Source: Smittia aterrima
Taxonomy: Eukaryota > Arthropoda > Insecta > Diptera > Chironomidae
NCBI GenBank assembly: GCA_033063855.1
Contig: CP093831.1
Location: 25,730,001-25,794,000, forward strand
DNA length: 64,000 bases
Reading direction: 5' to 3'
Shown one piece after another: positions 32,401 to 46,300 of the stretch (its first letter is position 1; the number at the start of each line of letters is the position of its first letter). The notes beneath the pieces are model-generated. The model was given only the letters and a program-made list of their open reading frames with translations, had not been told where the DNA came from and ran no database searches. The translations under genes and the position numbers were made by a program.

Positions 32401-35400
32401 AGACGCCACTTGAAGTCTAATTGAAATTATATTCCCCGAGCTTGCTCGGTTTTCATGGAAATTCATTCGAAATCGCGACCTTTCACCAACAAAAAAGAAA
32501 TTGTGCTGATCGGGAAATCTCATCGCGAGGGACAAAAAATAAAAAGAAATTGAGGACTTCGAGGATGGAAGAGTTGAAGGGCTTTCTAAAGCAGTCTCTC
32601 CTTCGCATAAAAATCCCTCAAAAAAGCTTATTCATGAAATGATAAAACACAGAACGAGTCTATGATCCAAACATCTACTGCCGAGGGAAATGAAAAAACT
32701 ATCGGCAGACACACAAAAATAAATATGAAACGTGTCAAATAAAACAATAGAATCATTTAATCGATAAACAAGCTTTCGGAATGGATTCCCCGTCCCTCGA
32801 GCGGGAGACGACGAACAAACAAACGGAAAAGGATGAAAATTCTCCCCACTCGATTCGCAATCGACTCTCCAACTTTCCAAGCGACTGGACTGGATTGAAT
32901 TGATTCTGTTTAGTCTCCATTACGCTCCACTTTTTCTCCTTTTTTTATAGAAGCTTCGTCGACAGTGGATCATAAAATAGAGAGCTTTTATGAGCGTCGT
33001 CCACGTGCAGATGAAGAATTATAAACTGTTAATTAAGATTGCTAATTAAAAAGCTTCGCTCTACGCTTGTTGACAAAGGCTTCCATTACATGGAAATTTT
33101 TAGAAGAAGTCAGTCGCAGGCACACGTTGTTTGCATAAACGTGATGCCTTTCCTACCCCAGCAATAAGATTTCTGTTTGCTTATGTAATAGCATAATTAT
33201 ACTTGATGGATTGTCGATGAGGAGAGGGACGAGAAAGGGGAGTTAAACTTTTGTCAACATCCTTTCGAGAAATGCTTTCCTTTTCGTGTCCCGATACGAA
33301 GAAGCAAAAGTTTTCGCTCATAGAATCACAAATTGGAAGAGATCTTTCCGTGAGTGTATGTAAGATGATTGTTGTCTTAGGTTAAACATCTACGTCGTCT
33401 GACTCTCGAGCATTACCCTAGAAAAAAAACTTTTCTTCTCGTATTTTGAAAAAAAAAACGAGAAGTTCGCGACAAAGAAGACAACAAAGAAACTGATGTT
33501 GGTAATTGATTTATTGACACGAGGGTCTCCACAGCGTTCGTTCGTAGATTTTTTTCTTTTTCGGGAAAGACAAACAGAAAAGTTCTGAATAAGTGGCGCA
33601 GAGAGTCTATTGATGAACGAACGGTAATTCCGCGTTTGCTTTCTGATCGCCTACACGCAATAATCGCTTCGCCACTCAACGGACAGTGTCGATAAAAGTT
33701 CTTCGACTCTTTTTAGGTTTTAAAAGAGAAAATCTTTCATTTCGCTTACTTACCTCTTTAAAGGTTTATGACCCAAAACGTTATATGGGCCAATGCCTTG
33801 TTAAGAAGAAGACTGCAATCTTCTTTAGCTTTCCTTAGCGCTCATCTTCTCCGCAGCTCATTAAATATTCGCAAATACACGGATCCATTTACCTGAGTAG
33901 AGCGACGAGTCATTAACACTTTTTTGCTCTGTTCAAGAAAATTATTCGGTAGAGCACAAGCGAACGCTAACAAATTCATTGACGTTTGTGACGTCAAATG
34001 ATTCTTTAAGTCGCTTGACAGATTTATCAAGCTCTGTCTTAAGAGAATGAAAAGAAGTTTGACTTAAATCGGTGAACAACTCCAGGTACGAGCTTCGTTT
34101 ACCGTTAACTTTTCTTGAATCGTTCTCTTTCTTCTTTCCCATTTTTCTGCAACAACCATGACCGATGAAAATAACAAAGAAGATAGAAAACTTGAGGGAA
34201 ACGAGGGCATCGAACGAGGATCTCATGGAGAGAGATAAACGAGCGATGTTGTTTGTCTTTCCTGAAGTTATGCAAACGAATTATCCGAGGCGAGAGAGAA
34301 TCCCGGAGAAATCTTTATGCTCAATGCAAATGAGAAATTTTATCCTCGCTTTACTCGCTCCACTTTCTCGATGAAGAAAGTGAGAAACTGTCGATGAATT
34401 GCAATGTTAAATGTCACAACTGAATTCGTTGCAATTACAAAAAACTTGATCTTGACATTAAAAACTCTTTCAACCGAATCGAGTAAAGATTGACTAATCG
34501 CAAAATTTATCTGCTCCGTCTGAAAATGTGGAAAAACTTGTTGCGAACATTGCACAAAACATTGTAGATTGCATTAAAGGCGATTGCAGTCACCGCGAGT
34601 TATCGTTGCAAACGCTTTTGACTTTCCATTTCGGTTTAATTAATTTTTCTTTCAGACTCGCGGCGCTTGCACAAACTAAAACTAAAAAATTCTAGTTCAA
34701 GACTTCGAGTTGAGTTTGAAAAAAATCTTTTGTCGTCTAAGTGATCGCTGATAAATATTTATTTAACATCATTTGACCTGCACAAGTCGAGAGATAAAAG
34801 AAAATCGTTTCCAAGTAGCTCAAGTTTGTTATTCCATTCGCAACATTGTTGAGTTCAGAGACGACTCAAAATTCATTGCGACAAATCGTGTCCCATCAGA
34901 AGATTACAAACCATGGAGAGTTCTTCTGATATTTATTGGCTCAACGAGAGAAAATCTTCGCATTTGTATAATTTAAATTTTAATAATTCATGTGATGATT
35001 CTAGAAACAAAATTTGCCACATAAAATATTGGCACAATGAAAAATATTCAAATCGGCTCACGACACTTGAATTCATTTAACTCGACTCGACTTTTATTAT
35101 TTTTAATTAACGAACGCAAATTAATATTACGTCGAGTGTTCTTTTCGTTTTGTGTGTCATGGTGAAGGTTGGACTGAGCATCGAGTGAGTTTTTTTTTGC
35201 TGAGCAAAAAACGAGAAAGCATTTAGCGACAGTTACACCTGACAGTGAACTCGTTATCACGTTTCCTAATGAGAGTCATTTACTTCTTCATTATCACTTT
35301 GGCCGAGTGAGAAAGAGAATTAACTGTTAGACTAGAATATCTCCAATCTGCCTCTGACACTCGCCCTAGCTAATGCTGTTTGCTAAACGTTTTGTTATCA

Positions 35401-36608
35401 GTTGAACGATAATTAAATTGCCTCACAAATTATTGCACAATGAGCTTGATCAAAGGCGAATTGCGATTCTCTTTTCGTGAGTTTTCCTAGCGGCTGTGGA
35501 CTGAAACACGCATTAATTACAAATTCGTGCTGTAAGCTCTCCGACTTCAACCTTGACTGAAAAGTTTTTTTTTTGTATTTCAAAGATTGAAATATTTCAT
35601 GTTTAGCAATAACGTTCTAATAAAAAAAAACAGCTGGCGTGAGTTAGTTTGCAAGAGATTTTCTTTAAGTCAAGTCTCCGGAGATAATTCTCATGTCTCA
35701 ATCAAAGAGTTTGCGTTTGCCGACAAAATAATTAAAAGGGTTTCATCGAAAAGTGTGTCACGCAATGTTCTAAACTGACATCGAAGGTCTTCATCGTTCG
35801 CGAAATGTCGTTAACCGTAAACAACTTCAAGGGTGCTGCTCGAATAAAAAAATGTTGAAGTTGACTTGAAGTGGAGAAAAAAAGTTTTCTCATGCACATC
35901 ACGATCTTCTGCGAAAAATCACTTAGTTCCTCACCCAAAAGAGTCGACTCACTTGGAAAGGTGAGAGCGCCCTCGAATATATTCGCGACTTTTATGATTT
36001 CCAATCCTCGCATGTCAAGTCTTCTTCTTCTTCCACTTAATTCCGATCTCTTTAGAACGTTGTTGAGTGAAGCAACCTTCGTCGATGTAAAGCAATGAAC
36101 TTGAAATGAAAACCTACATCAACAAGCTCTTTATGATCGCGAAATAATTAACAAACTCATTTCTCGATTCCCCTATTTACAACTTCACTGGAGCAGATGA
36201 GACTCCGCTATTGATTTTTCATGACTCCGCCATGACGACAGTCAGTCAACCTTTTGTGCACACGAATTCGAATTGTGCCATTCATCGCGTTTGTGATATG
36301 GAAAATTTAATTATTTTCTGCTTCGTTCGACTCGCGATGCTTACAATCGAGCAATTAAATAAAACACGGCGGCCGGTCTCTCTGATTAGGTTTCTGATCT
36401 GATTTGTAATCAGCGAATGTAGTTTCATTGAATAATTCGACGAGGAAAGTTTTGGATTGCCAGGAATATTTATTGGAGTTGAAAAGGGCACTCAAACGCT
36501 CGAATGGCAAACAAACAAACTTGAATACATTTTGATTATTACAATTTGAGTTCACAACAAACGTTTACACGTGGATGAATATTTTAATTAAAAGTTTTTA
36601 ATTTTCAG
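26451..36608. other. Gene-poor stretch right of the UGT cluster
   Basis: No gene supported in 10 kb. Open frames are short, overlap on opposite strands and show no domains. A minus-strand GTAAGT donor-like site near 33753 has no convincing partner. CT tracts occur near 29197. It may be intergenic or intron of a gene that continues to the right. Confidence 0.45.
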
Positions 36609-36688
36609 ATTCATATGCAATCGGAGCGCTCTCATTCATCGATAAACTGAGCTGATCATTAATCCGTTTGAAGTGCCAAATAATCCTG
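36609..36688 (+). other. Candidate non-coding exon
   Basis: 80 nt between a good acceptor (TTTTTAATTTTCAG) and a strong donor (CTG then GTGAGT). All three frames contain stops, so if real it is a UTR or lncRNA exon. Same strand as two similar exons further right. Confidence 0.35.
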
Positions 36689-39315
36689 GTGAGTTCAGTT
36701 CATGCTTCGCTTAATCGAATCAAAACCTTAAAAGTTGAGTGAGTGGATTTCGTCGCATAACGAGTCCTCCGCTCTCCTAATAATCAAGCGTAAGCTCTTG
36801 CCAGTAAAATGACAGCGCTAAGCTCATGTTGTTGACGTGAAAGCGCTTTTCAATATACACCGGCAGAGTAGAGGAGATGTTAACAGAAAATGTTGATTGA
36901 GTCTGAACGTGGAATATTAAAATTTACATTCACGTCAGACTAGCGGTCACTTCGCAAACAAATGAGAAAGAACTAACGAATCTGGTCGATAATGGGGGCG
37001 ATCTCTGTTATTGATTTTGCAAATAAATTATTTTAGGGATTTTCATGCGAAGGAAGTTTCTGATAAAAGTCCTTGAGTCTCTCTATCTCTCGCTGTTGAC
37101 TACAAAATAACTTTTCAATGAAATTCCAGACGAGTACACGTCGAGATCAATCTCCTGGATATTGCCTTTTGTGAAATGAATGTTCAATCAAGTTTTTCGC
37201 CGAAGCTTGTGTTTGTTTCATTCTTCTCTGGCTGTTGCGACACATAAATCATGAACGCAATTACTTGTTTGTTTGACGGATTGAACTCGACAAATGGAAA
37301 AGTCCGGACATCGTCTGTCTGCGTGTGGATTGTTTGGAGGAGCTATCCAAATTATCATCTGAATGTTTCATGGATCGAAAGTACGTTCAACGGCCCCCAA
37401 CTCTCTGGGATAGCTCGATTTGATTATTGTCGTATGCAAAGCAGTAACAATGCAATTGAATATTTTATGATCGGAAATTTCATTGCATTTTAAATGTCTG
37501 TCGCAGTTATTTTACAAATTTGGGATGTGAATGATCGATAAAAGTAATTTAATGCTTCAGTTGACAATTTAAATATTTTAGCTTTAAACTTTTCTGTGGA
37601 AAAAAGTTTAGCAATCAGAGAGAGCTTTTTATAAATTAGAGAGAACTTTGATGAGAACTGAAAGGGCTTTTTCTTTCTTCTGTGAGAAGTAGAAAAGTCC
37701 CTGAAATCCCTTCACGTTCCCTTTACATAATGAAGTCTATTTAATTCAGTTTGAAAAAGCGAACAAACTTGCATCAGCAATTACTTGAAATTACTTGATT
37801 CCCCTTGCAATTTAAATCCTGGAAAATTAATTGAAAAACTTTTCTTCCTGTCGAGGAACTTTCAAACTCTTTAACTTTAAACCGAAGCTACCTCATTTCT
37901 CGTATCAGAAGCACAATAAATTTCCATATGTAATAATATTAGCTTAAGCAAAGTTTTCCTCTGTGTTTAAGAGGATCATGAAAATTTATGAGCATTCTCA
38001 AGGCAGCAGCAGCCGAGAGAGAGCGAGCGAGCTCCAGGTGAATAATTGTTTCTGAAGTTTCCATCAACGAGCTACGATTTGTCAAACGCTAATGCGAAGC
38101 TGATGATTACTGAAGGCAATTTTCTTTTTGAACATTTCATTTGGTTCTCAACATGAGCTTTCTTATTCGTTTTATGTTTCCGAGACCGAAAATTAATTCC
38201 CCATTTTTATGAGCTCGCTAATCTAACACGCCATTAAGTGAAGGGAGTTCCATGGCGTGACGACATAATTTTCACATCAAAAGTCAAGTTCACGATCCAA
38301 CTTCTGGTGAAATTAGGCTTATCTGATCGTAAACGCTGTAATCATCGAAAATCTTGACCTCCACCCTCGAAAGAATTTGATTGTTCATTTCTTGAAAATG
38401 ATTAATCACTTTGTTTCCGCCAGACGACGACGACGAGTAAAGAGCCGATGCGGTCAGCTGATTCATGAGACCAAGAGGTCATCGGTTGAAGAAGAAGAAG
38501 AAAAAAAAGTTTCCGCATACTTTTGTCCATAACCAAACTTTGTTTGTTTAATTGAGATTGACGTAGGAAGAATCGCCTTGTCGAATGCATGGACAGAAAT
38601 CAAATTAAAATTCAAATGAGTGGGAGAATTCAAGCTTTAAAGTTTCCCAGTTGCTCTTATGGTTACATCCTTTTACTTGATGCTGTCAACCGAGGAGGAT
38701 ACTGCATTGAATTACGGGCAGAGAGAACTTCATGAATAAAATTCATTGTAACCGAAGCTTTTAGTATTCATAACCGAAGGACTGACTACAGGAAAATGCA
38801 TTCCAACTTGTACACCGAGAACAGTTTTCCGCTTGTTAACATCCTGACGAGAAACGAGTGGACGTTGTTACATTTCAAAATTGTTTTCATGGCCACCGGA
38901 AACATCGTTTTACATTTCGTTAGAGTTGCGAAAATATGTAAAAACTTTTTGCTGCAGTTCGTGCCGTTCACCCTTCGCTCGATTAATTTTCATGCGCGTC
39001 AGACGTTTTATTTGCATTGCGATGATAAAGGTGAGGATGATTAAGAAACGTGACTTCCAATCACAATAGTCGAGAGCCGAGAGTGAGAGATTGATTGAGA
39101 CTTTGCATTTGTGGCGAATTCAATTTTCATTCTTTAACTCGGGTCAACAAATGACTTGCAATTGATTGAGTTGCTCATCTTTTGTTTTCAATAAAATTCA
39201 TCCTAAACACGTGTCGATGAGTTGACCAAAGATCAAGTCTCTTGACGAGTACGAAAATATTTTTCTTATTCTCCCGTCGTTAAAGTAAATTAATTTTATG
39301 AAAAAAAAGAATAAT
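36689..39315. other. Gene-free stretch
   Basis: Nothing recognisable. Scattered short open frames only. Confidence 0.5.
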
Positions 39316-39321
39316 TTTATT
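39316..39321 (-). terminator. Candidate poly(A) signal of the 40-kb minus-strand gene
   Basis: AATAAA on the minus strand about 380 nt past the stop at 39698; it is the first hexamer I see downstream. Confidence 0.25.
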
Positions 39322-39697
39322 ATCCAATAAAATGTGTTTCATGGCTTATCAAAAGGCAAAGCAGGACACGAAATGCTTTCATCTGACCCAACCACAATCA
39401 CTAAGAGTGCTAACGACTTGGGATTTGCGTAATCTTGATGAAATGCTCTGCACTTGACCTTTTTTTCGGCTACCCGAGTGATCAAAAGACGTTTTTATGT
39501 AAATACTCGTCACTCCGACTTGCGAATGTCGACGGAGGAGAAGAGAAAAGGTTGAACCCTTGGAAATTTAAATTCTGAAAGCTGTGACCTGATGTTCAAC
39601 TTCATAATCTGGCTTAGTCACACGTTCTCTTGTTCTTAAGAAAACCTAAAAAGTCTTCAATAATAATTTTACAGCTCAAATTATTTTAAGATATTCC

Positions 39698-40138
39698 TCA
39701 TTTCTTGTTTACGGATTTCGCTTTAAGAAAGGAATCATCGGAGTTTGTTTTCTGCTTAAAATAATTTTGTTTTCGACCGAGATCCAAAATAAAATACCAA
39801 AGAAACCTGCGCCGCAGATGATTCCGCTTCAGATCGAGTTGTTTCGTTATCGAGATAAGTTTGGAAGTCACGTCGCTCTGTTCTACTTTTGTTGATGATT
39901 CATCGACAGCGAACTTCTCATCTCCAGTTACATAATTTCCGAATCCATCCAAGTTCGTACTCATTGGAAACGGGTTTCTTTCTTGTTTTGCGCTGTTCAT
40001 GTCGGACGATGATGAGGTTAGTGAACCAAGAGAAAAAGTCTTTCCCATCTGCTTCGTCAATGTTGACAGCAAACTTTCCTGTCGCCTCACCTTCAGTGAT
40101 ATCGAATCAAGTCCAAGACAAGTCTCTTCCTTCTCCAT
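39698..40138 (-). CDS. Hypothetical 146-residue Ser/Lys-rich protein with spliced 5' UTR
   Basis: The frame starts at ATG 40138 (GAGAGATGG context) and ends at TGA 39698. Upstream on the minus strand, a donor (AAAACG then GTAAGTTA, exon end 40330) and an acceptor (GACCTTTCAG, exon start 40223) would remove a 106-nt intron from the 5' UTR. The ATG is the first one after that acceptor. The frame is longer than most chance frames nearby and has even codon use and a soluble, charged composition: MEKEETCLGLDS at the start, a Ser run (LTSSSSDMNS), acidic mid-section and basic end. No signal peptide, membrane helix or domain is recognised. A GTGAGG site inside could be a further donor. A chance open frame remains possible. 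Confidence 0.35.
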   Translation of the reverse strand: MEKEETCLGLDSISLKVRRQESLLSTLTKQMGKTFSLGSLTSSSSDMNSAKQERNPFPMSTNLDGFGNYVTGDEKFAVDESSTKVEQSDVTSKLISITKQLDLKRNHLRRRFLWYFILDLGRKQNYFKQKTNSDDSFLKAKSVNKK

Positions 40139-40331
40139 CTCTCTCTCACTATTTCCTTCTACGAACAAAAGGAATTGGATGCGCAGAAATTTGTTGGCGA
40201 AGGTCAAGACGTGTTTTGTTCTCCTGAAAGGTCTTCGAATGTTTATTCAGTTGATGAGCTTTTGTTTGCTGATGCATTGGAACGTTTTTTTTAATTGATG
40301 ATTTAAAGTAATCGCCTTGCCTAACTTACCG

Positions 40332-43300
40332 TTTTATGCTGTGAACACACTCAAACAAAGTCTCGAGGGCACACTCGAATCGCTAATTTAATATTTGCTC
40401 ACGACTTTTGCGTCACTCGATTGCGACAAACCTTCTAAGTGTTAAACTTAAATTACGTGCCCGGTTAAATGAATAAAGACTAATTGTGTTGCTTATTGTC
40501 TTCATGCATAGCAACCATTGTTTCGACGAGAGAGAGAAGTTTTTCGAAGGTAGAGCTCGTAAAGAGCTTTGTTGACTTAACCAAAGAAAAGTTTGTCAAA
40601 GATTTCTGTCTGGAAAGTTCAACATCTGGGAATTCCACGATGACTTGAAAATAATTCTCTAACTCGAAAGGAGAAAAGGGTTGAAAAGCTTTTCCATCGA
40701 ATTATGAATCATCAAACGAGTTTCTTTGATGTTCGCGAAAAACTTTTTCTCGATGAGCTGGATAATCTTGAGTGGATTACATTTTTTTCTTTCTTCTCTT
40801 CGACTCTGTTGCCAGATTTAACCAGTCACCGTCGCTCAACGGAAGTTACGACGTTTTATTTGGTTCAAGAGAGCGAGAAAATCATTCACAAGAACTGACA
40901 TTTCAAATACAATCTCAATGTAAGCTAGTTTCGTTATCCAGAAGTTGATTCTTCGAGACTTTCAAGTTCGTCCTTTTCGATCACAACTTCATGGTCTCCG
41001 TAATTACTTCTTAAGAACCTCAATCGTAACTCTCAATGTCATTTGATAATTGAAGACATTCGTGTAATTAATTTAAAATATTTATCTCATCAGTTAATAA
41101 ATTTTTGTCACTTTGCTTGTGGTTCAAGTTCATTTGCGTTCGTTGTTCATAAACAATGTCATTACCATCGAGCAATTACGAGAAATCTGCCTGCACCGCA
41201 AATAATGAGCCGGCTCTCTACTGACCTTAATCACAAACTCGAATGATCGAGGAGAAGACGACGAAAACTTGCTGAAGCATCTAATGGATTCTCTTGTTGC
41301 TTTTAGCACTAAAAGCGCCTCGCAAACCATTAAAACTTTTCCGCCGCTTGGATATACAAGTTAATCGTTTATGCTTCGAACTCCCGCATGTCTACTTTGA
41401 CAACAAATCGAGCTCTCTGGTCTCTGGCGTTTTTCTCAAGGTCGCTTTGCGTATTTTGAAAGCCAACTCGAGTAAGCGATACAATTTTTTTGACGTTCAT
41501 CGGCAAGCAGGCACCAGAAAGATTCGAGAATACATCAATTTATGAATTTGGAATGAGAACTCGCAATCTCAGGGCATACAATAGACACGTCTTGTTGCGG
41601 GAGAATCATGTGGGAAATTGACGTGAATTTCCATTCGTTGTATTGACAATAAGCAACTGCCACAGTCCCATGCAAATCAGGTCGTCACATCGAGTTAAAA
41701 AAGACTTCACATAAATTTGAATGAGTTTGCGACACAGAACTTTTGCTGAAGAAAGAAAAAAGTTTAAATTGTTGGCGTTCAACTATTGTTTCCATTTCGC
41801 CTTTGATTTCCTCCCTGCTATGACATTCTCAACTGTTGCAATTTGAAATATTGTCGTCGTCCTTATTGAAAGCTCAACAATGTTGAATTTTTAAATTGAA
41901 AATTGCAAAGCATGAAAATGGGAATAGAACAAAGTTGGGGAGTGTACGTGAGTTGTGTCACGAGGGAGAGAGAGAATGAAGCTTCTGTCTCACTCTCTTG
42001 CTATCTCTTTTTCTCTCAATCATTAAAAAAACATTGAAGACTCTTCCCGTAACTCCCGAACTCCCCCCAAGTGAAATTATCTTTTTAATTTTCGGCCTCA
42101 AACGAAAAATATGTTGAATGTCCCTCGAGTGAAGTAAATTGCAACTTCTTTGTAGGGAAAACGAAGTAATGCAATAAATTCAAGTGCAACAACGAAAGGC
42201 CTCTCCGAAGGTGGTTTCCAGTTCATGAATGCGGTTGCCAATTATCGTGATTTGAGCTTTTTTTTCCAACGCAATTAAAACTTGATAAGTTTGTCTTCGA
42301 CCGCGTTTCTCGAATGCTTTGGATGAGGTTGCAAGATTTGAATGAAATCCGAGACTCCTCGTGTCTCGCAAATGAACAAAAAATTCTCAAAGTTTGTTTG
42401 GCCATTCACGAGACAAAAAGTTGTACAAGAAAATCGTTCAACCAATGAGAAGTGTCGAGAACTAAAAGCAAACGTTCACCGATTAGCCTAAGACTCGACA
42501 ACAATTACGAATGACGAGGAAAACACTTTAACTTCACTTCAGCAAAACAAACACGTCTCGTCGCATCTTCATGAGAGAACAAGTGCGACATGCTGAGCTT
42601 CTTCCACCAACAACTCTCACTCGCATGCTAATGCTTTGAAGAGTAATTGCTTGTGGAAATTGTTTTCGGAAAGTTGCTCTTGTAATGGCTCACACCAGCA
42701 AATTGAAGACTGCACTCAATTCGAGAAAAGGAGCTTAACGAGACTTTCAAAAGCTTTTTCCTTTACATTATTAATTCACTTCTTCTCGCTCGATTGTCGA
42801 TTAATTTATGCAAATTTTAGTAAAAGGCAAATAATCGAGGGACTCGAAGTGATTGAATATCGCTCAAGCAGGCAAGGGAAGCATGAAAAGGGCTGAAAAT
42901 TTAAATTTTTCAATGTTTGTTCATCGTTAGGCGACAATGAGGAGGCGAACGAGAGAGGAAAGAGACGGAAAAATTAATAGAAAACTTTCACGCTGTCTCC
43001 GTCTGCCTTCAACAATTAATGAACAACGAGAGCTTTTCTTCTCGCAACAAACTTTCTGTTCTCCTTAACTTCAAAGGCGAGAATATCACGTCGAGAACAT
43101 CGCGCGTGGGAGAGTGCAAGAGAAAAGTTTCTGATTCTTAATTATCAGATCGGAGAATTAACGAGAAAAATTATCTTGATCATGAAAAATTGATTAAATT
43201 TGAGCTTTTTTCCGTTGACTCACGTCATCGCTTTAGCTAACCGACCGCGCGAAATTAGCGATAACCTTTTTCATTAGAGTCCAATTATTTCCAATCCGAG

Positions 43301-46300
43301 CTAATAAGCGTTCACCTATATTTAATGAACTAATTGCATAACGGCGGAATAAATTATGTCGGTACTCTCAACTCTTAGCTCGCGACTGTAATTTCCATGA
43401 ATATTGAATTTTAAAGCTTCAGCTGAACTTTCTTTGAGAGGAATCGATTTTTCTTTCTAAAACAATTTTTTTAAAAAATAATTTTTCAAAACATTTTTCC
43501 TGCTTCCGATTTGCTTCTTCCTCCCACGCCCCGTCTGGTGCTAATGCTTTATTTGTTTTGCAATATAAACACGACTTGTAGTGGAAACAATCCATTTGTT
43601 ATAGCCAACTCTCTGTCTTAGATAAGTGGAAGAATGAACGAAATCCCGAATGGATTCTGCAAACTAAAGGAAGCAGAAGTTTTAAGCAAAACGAATTGCG
43701 TCTCACGAATAATGTTACAAGAAAGCTTTTGTTCATTAAAGTTCTAAACTTTCCGGCTTTTTGTTATGAGAATTCTTTGGATCTAACTTTCTCATAAATT
43801 GTGGAAAGAAAAACTGAAAATTTATCTAAAGTAGAAGAAGAAGAAGAGGAGGAAAAGCTTTTTGTGCATTGTTCAAGCAAGAAATGAAAGACATCTTGTT
43901 AAAGCTTGATGCTCAATCTCTCCACAGATGAGCTTTGAAACTTCTCAACTTGGAAGAATAAAAATCAGGAATTGAATCTTCTTCAAGGCTCCTCATGAAA
44001 AAAAGAACTTTCCATCTTCGCTCTCATCCTGTTTTTCTCGTTCTTCGAGCGACAGATGATTTCTCTTCTTTGAAATTTTTGCTACTCTTGCAATTTCTGC
44101 TGTCCTCGAGCGGATAAAGTCAAGAACTGCAAACTCAGACTTAAATTCCGTCCAATCTTTCATGAAGAGAAAAGTTTTGAGCTTTGGCAAAAGCTTTGAG
44201 TTGGAAACATTCGTGAACTTCGTCACGAGTCAAATTCCTCAAAGAATTCTTCTTTGTTCTGTGAAAGACTTCGCTTGTTATCTTTCTCCGCTTGCCTGCA
44301 TCGAACTAATCTTCTTATTCAATGACACTGCATGCTCGATCATAAAAAAAACTTTTCCGTTTCTTCCGGTGAACACATTTGTCTCTAAGTGAACCAAGCG
44401 TGTGAACTATCAAGACTGTTTGACCCACTCGGAGAATAAATTTATGATTAAGAAATAAAAACGACACGGAATGTCATTTCTTTTCCTTGAACGAAGTTGG
44501 ATTTCGTCTTGGAGGATGAAACGGTATCGGTTTATCGATTTTTGTATCGTCGACCTTCTCTGAAGCTTTTAATAATTCAAATCATTCCCGAGCTTGGAGA
44601 AATATTTCCAAGGAACTTCGACATAAGTTGTAAACAATCATTTAAATATCGGTTTGTATTTTTAGAAGGCTTAAAGAGCCTTCTCGGCCAGATTGGATTT
44701 CATTTGACGTCAGAAGCTTTAAATTTTTGGTTTGGTCGAACTTCCCTCCATCAACTTCGTTTCCTTTTTTTGACCTCGAAACGAAATGCTGTCCGCCACA
44801 TTTAAAGCCAGTGGGCAACTAATCCGCGACAGAGATTTCTGCTTTTGACACAATTTACGCTTCTTTCGACGTCTCTCAGCAGCCCAAAGCGAAATGAAAT
44901 AATAAAAACTATTTTTCCCGTTAAGCACGGAGAGCCGGAGAATGGCGAATTGAAGAGAAATGAGAAGAACTGAACAGTTAATCCAACTTTTTTTTAGGTT
45001 GAATGCTAAGACTCGATCTTTGACAGAAGTTGTTGTCGATTATTTTATTTTCGTTTGGTGACATGAACAAAAAAGATTCTCAAGAGATTTCTTAATTACG
45101 TCAGTCTCAGAAGAGAGAAGAAGACTCTAACTTAGTCTTTTGAAACAAAGATCTTTATTAATTAATTTGCTTAATTCACGGAGACTCCACTAAAGTTTCC
45201 GCCTCGAGAGAGCTTTCGTTGAAATTAAGTAAAATTAACTTGGGAAAGTATAAAATGAGTTCACAAATTACGAGAAACTGCACTTTTTCGTCGTCGTTGT
45301 CGAAACAAACGAAGCAGTCGCTTTAATGTCCCAGCTGGTAACTCAGTTGACGAGAAAGTTTATGCAAAAGTTCTCTTCGCTCGTTCCTCATTATCACAAG
45401 TTTCTCGCGAGGTTGGAGGAAAAGCTTTTGCCACACGGTTTCGTCCATTCGCCTCTTCCTCGTAAAGTTCACGCGATAATGGAATCATATTTTATGAGCT
45501 ACGGCATTAATGTTGTTTGCATTAAAGCTCGGCGGTTGTGTTTTCCTTCTTCACACTTTTCACTCCTTCCCTTTCAGTTTTTTTCTCTCTTTTTTCTTCA
45601 ATGGAAAAACTTTTTAATTCAACATCGAGTTTCTTTCCTTTTCTCATTCCGACACTCGTTAAACTCGCCGAGGAAGCTCAAGCAGAAGCAGCAGCATCAG
45701 CAATGGCACGAGAAAGAATTCTAATTAATTTTGCATCAAAAAGTTTTTTGAGTGCATGCGCCTGCCTTAAATGAGTTTGAGGAATTAATTGAATCGACAT
45801 GAGTGAGTGAGAGATTGAAATTGAATTTCAAATGAAATTTAAATTTAAACTTTTTCAAAAATTGAGGAAATGCAATTTAAGTTTCGCTAGAGCTGTCATA
45901 GATATCGTTTAAATCTGTTTCCATGCGTAATCGGCGTTGATTTATTTCTGGTAACTGAATAACCGCGAATCCTGAAAATCTGTTCGTTGTGGCCTGGTCC
46001 AAACTCATGCAGTTTCAAAAACCTCAATCCCGCGGTTAATTATATTGAAACTCCGAAAATAAATTTATGATTTTCATAGTTTTCCGCTTTTTCAATTAAA
46101 AATTACTTCGCAAACTGAAAAATATTCATTTCCACATTTTTAAGACTTCACAGCTCTCGAGGATCGTTTTGCAACATCCTGAAAGTTTCGTAGGAAACAA
46201 ATTATGAACGCATGAATATTTTAGATCGACCTAGGCGAGTAGGAAGCTTCCTAAAGATTTGTCCTACTCGGAGCCTCGAGTCATGAAAAAAAAAGAGAAC

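Noticed and set aside
45326..45724. 132-codon plus-strand open frame
   Set aside because: First half looks protein-like and a TATA-like box precedes it, but the second half is Phe/Leu/Gln low complexity, an overlapping frame is also open, and there is no domain or splice support.
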